From contig JAJPHI010000034.1 in NCBI GenBank assembly GCA_021325355.1, forward strand, positions 1-64,000: a DNA stretch of 64,000 bases. Reading direction: 5' to 3'. Origin of the DNA: Pseudomonadota bacterium (GTDB lineage Bacteria > Desulfobacterota > Binatia > Binatales > Binataceae). The position numbers were made by a program, and so were the translations under genes. Of this stretch, positions 58,434 through 64,000 are shown in pieces; the stretch's first letter is position 1, and the number at the start of each line of letters is the position of its first letter. The notes beneath the pieces were generated by a model. The model ran no database searches and was not told where the DNA came from. It saw only the letters and a list, made by a program, of their open reading frames with translations.

Positions 58434-59213
58434 ATGATCAGACTCGTCTATCCGTTGCGGCGGCGCGCCGGGATGTCGCGGGCGGAGTTTCAGCGCTACT
58501 GGCGCGAAATCCACGGTCCGCTCGTGGCGCGCCATAGCACGACCCTCGGCATTCTGCGCTATGTCCAGTTGCATACCCTCGACGATCCGATAAACGACCA
58601 ATTGGCTGGCAGCCGCGGACCGATGGAACCGGCTTACGACGGCGTCGCGGAGTTATGGTGGACTGATCGCGAGACGCTGGCCGGTTCGTTCGCGCGGGCG
58701 GAGGGTCAGGCGGCGGGGCGCGAGTTGCTCGAGGACGAGCGCCGCTTTATCGACCTGCCCAATTCACCGCTATGGCTCGCCTACGAGTATCCGCAGGTCA
58801 ACCCGTCCGAAGATCTCCTCGCCCGTCCGAGCGGCTCACTGGTCAAGCTGTTCTTCTGCCTGCGCCACCCGAGCAGGCAGACTCTCGACGAGGCGCAACT
58901 GTACTGGCGCACGAGCCACGGCCCGACCATCCGCGGCATCGCTCAGGGGATGCGACTCCGCCGGTACCTGCAGGTCCATCGGTTCGTGGATCAACTCGAA
59001 GGCGAGCTGCGGACCGCGCGCGGCACCGTCGTCGATCCCTATACGGGCCATGCCGAGGCCTGGTTCGATCGCTTCGAGCTCGCGGCAGTCGGCAATACGC
59101 CGGAAGGCCGCCAGGCGATGGCGATCGCGGTGGAAGACGAGCGAAAGTTCATCGATTTTGCGCGTTCGGCAATTTTCATCGGCAAAGAGCATACGTTTAT
59201 CGATCGCCGATGA
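58434..59213 (+). CDS. Tandem EthD-domain protein
   Basis: Seen: 259 aa with two EthD (dimeric alpha/beta-barrel) modules: MIRLVYPLRRRAGMSRAEFQ ... YWREIHGPLVARH and VKLFFCLRHPSRQ ... YWRTSHGPTIRG. GAGGAGGA lies before ATG 58434. Known: EthD proteins accompany ether or aromatic catabolism genes, role uncertain. It stands at the head of a run with a CoA-transferase and an enoyl-CoA hydratase. Confidence 0.85.
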   Translation: MIRLVYPLRRRAGMSRAEFQRYWREIHGPLVARHSTTLGILRYVQLHTLDDPINDQLAGSRGPMEPAYDGVAELWWTDRETLAGSFARAEGQAAGRELLEDERRFIDLPNSPLWLAYEYPQVNPSEDLLARPSGSLVKLFFCLRHPSRQTLDEAQLYWRTSHGPTIRGIAQGMRLRRYLQVHRFVDQLEGELRTARGTVVDPYTGHAEAWFDRFELAAVGNTPEGRQAMAIAVEDERKFIDFARSAIFIGKEHTFIDRR

Positions 59214-59255
59214 GTGGAGCTTAAGGTGCCGGTCTGATGTAAGGAGGTCGCGCTG

Positions 59256-60479
59256 GTGACGAAGCAATCGCAACACATGCTAAGTGGCTACAAAGTCCTC
59301 GACTTCACGCAGTATGTCGCTGGTCCGACGGTGACCAAGCTGATGGCGGAGATGGGCGCCGAGATTATCAAGGTGGAACTCGCGCCCAAAGGCGATCTCT
59401 GTCGCAACTTCCCCTACATCAAGGACAATCGCAGCGCCTATTTCGTGCAACAGAATCGCGGCAAACTGAGCCTCTGCCTCGATATCAAACATCCGAGCGG
59501 CAACGCGATCGTGCGCGACCTCATCCCGCTAGTCGATGTGATCGTGCAAAATTACGCGCCCGGCGTGATGGCGCGGATGGGCTTCGATTACGAGTCGGTG
59601 CGCGCCCTCAATCCCCGGGTGATCATGTGCTCGGTCTCGACCTTCGGCCAGCAGGGGCCGCTGGCGCATCAGCCCGGCTACGACTTCATCGGACAGGCCT
59701 ATGCTGGAGTCACCTCGCTGAGCGGTGAGGAGGGCGGCGACTATTATCCGCCGATCCTGGCGATCGGCGACGTTTCCACCGGCGTCCACGCCTACGCCGC
59801 GGTGGCGACCGCCCTGCTGCATCGCGAACGGACCGGCCAGGGCCAGCATCTCGACCTCTCCCTGCTCGATTCCTACTTCCATTATCACGATGGTGCGGTC
59901 GAGCTGATCAGCGCCAGTCACGGCGAATTCAAGGTGCGCCGCACCGGTAATCACGTCGGCATTCTGTCGCCTGCCGGAATCTATCGCACGAAGACCGGCG
60001 GTCTTTGGATACTGGCGTTCCAGGACAATCATTGGGCGAATCTCTGCCGACTGATGAATCGGCCGGAGCTGATCAGCGATCCGCGATGCGTCGATAATGC
60101 CGCGCGCGTCACCAACCGAGCCGTCGTCAATGAAGCCATCAATGGATGGCTGAGTACCCTGTCGGGGACTGAAGAAGCCGTGGCGAAGCTCCAGGAAATG
60201 CATATTCCGCACGCACCGGTTTTGACGGTCGAGCAGGCGATGGCTCATCCGCATCTCCGCCAACGCCGGACGGTGCGCACGGTGCACGATCGCATCATCG
60301 GCGATTTCCAGGTGCCGGGTTTCCCGCTCCGCTTCTCGGAGTTTCCCGAAGAGCTCGAACTCGAGGCGCCGCTACTCGGCGAGCATAACCGGCGGATCCT
60401 GCACGATTACCTGCACTATTCCGACGATCAGATCGAACGGCTCGAGCGCGAGGGCGTTCTGCACAGCGCCCCATATTGA
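59256..60479 (+). CDS. CaiB/BaiF CoA-transferase family protein
   Basis: Seen: 407 aa from GTG 59256 (AAGGAGG 9 bases upstream). KVLDFTQYVAGPTVTKLMAEMG, CSVSTFGQQGPLAHQPGYDF and QHLDLSLLDSYFH match class III CoA-transferases. Known: moves CoA between carboxylates. Followed after 6 bases by an enoyl-CoA hydratase, so a CoA-ester pathway is likely. Confidence 0.93.
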   Translation: MTKQSQHMLSGYKVLDFTQYVAGPTVTKLMAEMGAEIIKVELAPKGDLCRNFPYIKDNRSAYFVQQNRGKLSLCLDIKHPSGNAIVRDLIPLVDVIVQNYAPGVMARMGFDYESVRALNPRVIMCSVSTFGQQGPLAHQPGYDFIGQAYAGVTSLSGEEGGDYYPPILAIGDVSTGVHAYAAVATALLHRERTGQGQHLDLSLLDSYFHYHDGAVELISASHGEFKVRRTGNHVGILSPAGIYRTKTGGLWILAFQDNHWANLCRLMNRPELISDPRCVDNAARVTNRAVVNEAINGWLSTLSGTEEAVAKLQEMHIPHAPVLTVEQAMAHPHLRQRRTVRTVHDRIIGDFQVPGFPLRFSEFPEELELEAPLLGEHNRRILHDYLHYSDDQIERLEREGVLHSAPY

Positions 60480-60485
60480 AGTCAG

Positions 60486-61244
60486 ATGAAAGTCATATAC
60501 GAAAAGAAAGGCGCCATCGCCTACGTCACGATCAATCGGCCCGAACGCCTGAACGCGTGCGACTTTGAAACCTATCATCGTCTCGCCGAGATCTGGCGTG
60601 AGGTGCGCGACGATTCGACGGTGCGCGTCGGCATTCTGACCGGGGTCGGCGAGCGCGCCTTCTGCGCCGGCAGTGATATCAAGTCAAACTACATTGCCCA
60701 TCGCGGCGAGGAACCCCATAACGTCCTCTTCCCGGTTCTGCTCGAAATGAACAAGCCGATAATCGCCGCGATAAACGGCCATGCCAACGGCGGCGGCCTC
60801 GAACAGGCGCTCGCCTGCGATATCCGCGTCGCCGCCGACCATGCCGAGTTCGGGCTCGGCGAGGTCCGCCTCGGATGGTTGCCGGGAGGCGGCGGCACGC
60901 AACGGCTCCCGCGCCTGATTCCGCTCGGCCGCGCACTCGAAATGCTCTATACCGGCAACCGGATTGGCGCCTCCGAAGCGCTTCGCCTCGGTCTGGTGGA
61001 CCACGTTGTGCCGATGAGCCAGTTGATGAGCAAATGCGAAGCGATTGCGGCGGAGATCTGCAAAAGCGCGCCGCTCGCCGTCCAGCGCATCAAGTATGTC
61101 GCCCTGCACGGCCTCGACCTGCCGCTCGCCGACGGCCTGCGTCTCGAACGCGAGCATTATGAGTGGCTGCAGACGACCGAAGATTCGCGCGAGGGCGCCT
61201 TGGCTTTCGCCGAGAAGCGTCCGCCCGACTGGAAGGGACGCTGA
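60486..61244 (+). CDS. Enoyl-CoA hydratase/isomerase
   Basis: Seen: 252 aa crotonase fold: FCAGSDIKSNY, INGHANGGGLEQALACD, LGEVRLGWLPGGGGTQRLPR and RALEMLYTGNRIGASEA. Both glutamates used by classic hydratases are present (in GEV and LEM), so true hydratase activity is plausible. It starts 6 bases after the CoA-transferase. Confidence 0.94.
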   Translation: MKVIYEKKGAIAYVTINRPERLNACDFETYHRLAEIWREVRDDSTVRVGILTGVGERAFCAGSDIKSNYIAHRGEEPHNVLFPVLLEMNKPIIAAINGHANGGGLEQALACDIRVAADHAEFGLGEVRLGWLPGGGGTQRLPRLIPLGRALEMLYTGNRIGASEALRLGLVDHVVPMSQLMSKCEAIAAEICKSAPLAVQRIKYVALHGLDLPLADGLRLEREHYEWLQTTEDSREGALAFAEKRPPDWKGR

Positions 61245-61365
61245 ATCACGGGCGGGCGCCAACGCACGCGGTCATCCTGTAGCAAAATATAACCGGGAGT
61301 AAACGCGGACGTCGTCCGGTGCGGCTCGGCGGTGGCGATTCGTCGCGATCGCCACGCCAACCCGC

Positions 61366-62757
61366 TTATCGACCCGGGGTTGAAGCGCCGCGCCAGGCGA
61401 TCCGCCAGACATAGCCGTTCCCGTCTTCGGTGACGATCAGCGCGCCGTCATGCGCGACGGCCACGCCGACCGGCCGTCCCCATACGTCGGCGTCGGAAGC
61501 AACCATCCCGGTCATGAAATCCTCGTATTCGCCGGTCGCGTGACCGTTTTTCATCAGCACGCGGATGACCTTGTAACCGGTACGCATCGCCCGATTCCAT
61601 GAACCATGTTCGGCGGCAAAGATGTCGTTCCGATATTCAGCCGGAAACTGGCTCCCGGTGTAAAAAACCATCTCGAGCGACGCCGAATGGGGCTGCAGCA
61701 GCACGTCCGGAGTGATCACTTTGCCCTTGAGATCGGGACGCTCGCCGCGATGGCGCGGATCCTCGTGATCGCCGATATAGTACCAGGGCCAGCCATAAAA
61801 CCCGCCCGGTTCCACATGAGTTATATAGTCCGGCGGCAGGTTATCGCCGAGCCCGTCCCGCTCATTGGTCGAGCACCATAACTCACCATTGACGGGATTG
61901 ATCGCCATGCCGACGCAGTTGCGCAAGCCGGTCGCATAGATTGCGGGCGCGCCGCCGTCCGGGCCGAATTCGAGGATATCGGCGCGGTGTTCTTCGGCAC
62001 CGAAGAGCGCTCCCGGCGGATGGGCGGAAGCGTATTGCATCAAGGCGTCCAGGCGGTCGCGGCCAAAACTTTCAGCGTCGTTCGAGGCCGATCCAACCGA
62101 GACGAACAGGTGCTGTCCATCGGGGGAGAAAACGATATCGCGGGTCCAGTGTCCACCGCCGCGCAGCCACCCTCCGGAGGGAATCTCCGAGGTGATCAAC
62201 TGTGCCGGCCCCCGGGCCTTCAGATCGCCGTTCTGATACGGAAAGCGCACCACGGAGCCGGTGTTCGCGACATATACATATCGAGGATTCGGACCTGGCG
62301 GCCAGAACGCGATACCAAACGGCGCGTCGAGCCCCTCGGCATAGATCGATGACGCCTGACTCGTCGGGGCACCGTCGGGCGCGCGCAGAACCACGATCTT
62401 TCCGGCGTGGCTCTCGGCCACGAAGATATCCCCGTCCGGCGCAACGCGCACCAGCCGGGGATGCTCGAGATGCGCGAACTCGGTTACGACAAATCCTGGC
62501 GGGACGCGCGGCAGGGCGGAGTCGGGACGATCCACCACGCGCGGGCCGTTGCCGACGGAGGCCGTGGCGAACGGCGGCGGCAAATCCGCCGGAGTGATAC
62601 GAAAGCGGACCCCGGGAGCGTCACTGTGCCAGTCGCTGTAGGCCGCCTGGCCTGCAGGAACCGTGGCGCTCGCGGCGGCGGCGCGGCCCCCGTCGAAGAC
62701 AAGCACCACCGCTGTCATGATAATCGCCAGCGCAAAACTGATCGCAAAAATCCTCAT
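61366..62757 (-). CDS. PQQ-type sorbosone/glucose dehydrogenase-like protein
   Basis: Seen: 463 aa from ATG 62757. Signal peptide (FALAIIMTAVVLVFDG), then a six-bladed beta-propeller with VRVAPDGDIFVAESHAGKI, FSPDGQHLFVSVGS, ATGLRNCVGMAINP and EDGNGYVWRI. Known: the soluble glucose/sorbosone dehydrogenase group is periplasmic and uses PQQ. No PQQ synthesis gene is here. It starts 14 bases after the cyclase gene's stop, so the two may be one operon. Confidence 0.88.
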   Translation of the reverse strand: MRIFAISFALAIIMTAVVLVFDGGRAAAASATVPAGQAAYSDWHSDAPGVRFRITPADLPPPFATASVGNGPRVVDRPDSALPRVPPGFVVTEFAHLEHPRLVRVAPDGDIFVAESHAGKIVVLRAPDGAPTSQASSIYAEGLDAPFGIAFWPPGPNPRYVYVANTGSVVRFPYQNGDLKARGPAQLITSEIPSGGWLRGGGHWTRDIVFSPDGQHLFVSVGSASNDAESFGRDRLDALMQYASAHPPGALFGAEEHRADILEFGPDGGAPAIYATGLRNCVGMAINPVNGELWCSTNERDGLGDNLPPDYITHVEPGGFYGWPWYYIGDHEDPRHRGERPDLKGKVITPDVLLQPHSASLEMVFYTGSQFPAEYRNDIFAAEHGSWNRAMRTGYKVIRVLMKNGHATGEYEDFMTGMVASDADVWGRPVGVAVAHDGALIVTEDGNGYVWRIAWRGASTPGR

Positions 62758-62770
62758 CCCGGGCCGATGC

Positions 62771-63571
62771 TCATGGCAGAATGGCAAACGCGCGGGCCGG
62801 AAAGCCAAGTCCATGAGCCGGCTTGGCCCACGTCGCGACAATCAGCGCGCCCGTGGCCGGAACCTTATCGAGATTATCCATCACCTCGATCTGCCAATGC
62901 CCGTGCTGGAGCAACCAGGTCTCCGACTTCATGTCGGGAGTGGTGTCGGTGTCGAGCGATTCATGTCCATTGGCGACGATACCCCGCTGCTCGTAGAGAA
63001 ACCTGATCGCGTCGAGGCTCCATGCGGGGAAAGGATAGCGCTTGAAGCGCACCGGATTATTCCAATCCTTGCTCAGATCGGTGCGCAGCGCCGCAAAGCA
63101 TCCGCGCGGTACCCGGCCATGCACGCGTTCCCAGGCCAGGATGTCGTCCGCGGTGAAAGCGTGATTGGGATCTCGCGCGAGTAGCGGCGTGCTGTCGAAC
63201 ACCACCAGCTTCAGGATCATCTGTTTCAACGGCAGTTGGTCGAGCGTGGCGCCTTTGGGATCGAAATGGGCGGGCGGGTCGATATGCGTGCCGTACTGCC
63301 CGACCATCGCGAAGAAGTCCGCGCGAAAACCGTCGTCAGGAATGGTGTAGGGCCGTCCGTCGGCAGGGTCCGCGGCGGCAGCAAAGGTCGCCGGTCCGAA
63401 TCCTTTCCATACCGGAGTATTCGGACTGAAAGTGTGCGTGAGATCGACGAAGCGCCGTGTCGCAATGATTTCATAGGCCTTCGTCAGCGAGTCGTCCTGC
63501 GCCCCGGCTATCCGCGGGGCCAGCAGGATCACCAGGCATCCGACCGTCAGGCAGCAGAAGCGGCGCGCCAT
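62771..63571 (-). CDS. Cyclase-family (kynurenine formamidase-like) hydrolase
   Basis: Seen: 266 aa, with a signal peptide (GCLVILLAPRIAGAQ), and the metal motif GQYGTHIDPPAHF, plus FVDLTHTFSPNTPVW near the N-terminus. Known: this family contains kynurenine formamidases and other metal-dependent cyclases and hydrolases. Here it is exported, unlike cytoplasmic kynurenine formamidase. Role with the following PQQ dehydrogenase unknown. Confidence 0.88.
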   Translation of the reverse strand: MARRFCCLTVGCLVILLAPRIAGAQDDSLTKAYEIIATRRFVDLTHTFSPNTPVWKGFGPATFAAAADPADGRPYTIPDDGFRADFFAMVGQYGTHIDPPAHFDPKGATLDQLPLKQMILKLVVFDSTPLLARDPNHAFTADDILAWERVHGRVPRGCFAALRTDLSKDWNNPVRFKRYPFPAWSLDAIRFLYEQRGIVANGHESLDTDTTPDMKSETWLLQHGHWQIEVMDNLDKVPATGALIVATWAKPAHGLGFPARAFAILP

Positions 63572-63639
63572 GAGGTACCGTCCTCGAGCGGTAGTTTAGA
63601 AGGACTGCGGCTGCGAAGGGAACCCGCGGCCCGACCTGC

Positions 63640-64000
63640 TCAGACGTCGAGATTTTTCACTTCGAGCGCGTGCTGCTCGATAAAGCTGCGGCGCGGCTCG
63701 ACCTGATCGCCCATCAGCTTGGCAAAAATCTCCTCGGCCTCCTCCTGCGATCCGATCTCGACTCGCAGCATCGAGCGCGCCTCTGGATTCATCGTCGTGC
63801 TCCAGAGTTGTTCCGGATTCATTTCGCCAAGGCCTTTGTAGCGCTGAATCTCGACGCCCTTCTGTCCGGCTTCGAGGACGGCGTCGGCGACCGCCTTGAG
63901 GGAGGTCACCGTGCGCTTATCATCGCCGCTCTGCACCACCAGCGGCGATGCGTAAGCTTCCAACTCGGCGCCGAGACGGCGAATTTCGCGCAACTCACCG
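63640..64000 (-). CDS. gyrB: DNA gyrase subunit B, C-terminal end
   Basis: Seen: about 120 residues at the window's right edge, open to the boundary. [22 protein letters not shown] is the conserved C-terminal motif of GyrB/ParE, and the end [14 protein letters not shown] fits GyrB rather than ParE. Known: ATPase subunit of gyrase. The gene continues beyond the window to the right, where dnaN/recF/dnaA are often found. Confidence 0.95.
   Translation of the reverse strand, partial: GELREIRRLGAELEAYASPLVVQSGDDKRTVTSLKAVADAVLEAGQKGVEIQRYKGLGEMNPEQLWSTTMNPEARSMLRVEIGSQEEAEEIFAKLMGDQVEPRRSFIEQHALEVKNLDV

Noticed and set aside
1-64000. CRISPR array
   Set aside because: No regularly spaced repeat of 24-40 bp was seen anywhere; the repeats found are short and only in pairs.

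Overview
This is a gene-dense, high-G+C bacterial window with no rRNA, CRISPR array or transposase. The mix of genes includes a copper membrane monooxygenase operon (pmoCAB type), many CaiB/BaiF CoA-transferases and enoyl-CoA hydratases, xanthine-dehydrogenase-type molybdenum hydroxylases, ACAD10/11-type acyl-CoA dehydrogenase, lactate-utilisation genes, a DUF2934 protein and a 'VWFA-related Acidobacterial' protein. This suggests an uncultured soil or sediment lineage of the Binatota/Desulfobacterota_B kind, or a neighbour such as Rokubacteria or Acidobacteriota. The taxonomic call is inference; no marker rRNA is present.

Layout. 1-3259: an sbcC gene cut by an in-frame TAA, followed directly by a truncated SIR2-like gene that runs into the 3' end of tRNA-Ala(CGC), which looks like the scarred edge of a tRNA-associated island. 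3362-20668: mostly housekeeping and metabolic genes (VWFA protein, SirB1-like, lutBCA, mntP, phaC, yqeY, epoxide hydrolase, queG, a membrane glycosyltransferase-like protein, zinc-ribbon/TPR protein, GST, a phosphotransferase, mtnA, a small coiled-coil protein). 20669-21223: a long structured intergenic leader ahead of an RRM RNA-binding protein. 21823-28603: a molybdenum-hydroxylase cluster with two large subunits, one FAD and one 2Fe-2S subunit, and a MoaD-like protein. 28770-32526: a phosphotransferase/acyl-CoA dehydrogenase pair, a small Cys-rich protein and a VOC protein. 32643-33854: a DEAD-box helicase.

34166-41700 is the centrepiece: pmoC, pmoA, a small two-segment membrane protein, pmoB, a zinc alcohol dehydrogenase, a cytochrome c, a gluconate-2-dehydrogenase-subunit-3-like protein, a GMC flavoprotein and an SCO copper chaperone, all on one strand with short gaps behind a recognisable sigma70 promoter. 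The simplest model is hydroxylation of a hydrocarbon to an alcohol, two routes of alcohol oxidation (NAD-linked and cytochrome-c-linked), and dedicated copper delivery. No methanol dehydrogenase (mxaF/xoxF) is in the window, so methane need not be the substrate.

41761-50213 and 58434-61244 are two catabolic clusters built on CaiB/BaiF CoA-transferases, enoyl-CoA hydratases, an amidohydrolase, an F420/LLM-type oxidoreductase, VOC and EthD proteins; they probably activate and degrade an organic acid or aromatic compound as CoA thioester. 50761-54576 holds an ammonium transporter in line with a transmembrane Ser/Thr kinase and a PP2C phosphatase. The right end has an outer-membrane barrel, an APC permease, a PQQ-type sugar dehydrogenase, a cyclase-family hydrolase and the C-terminus of GyrB.
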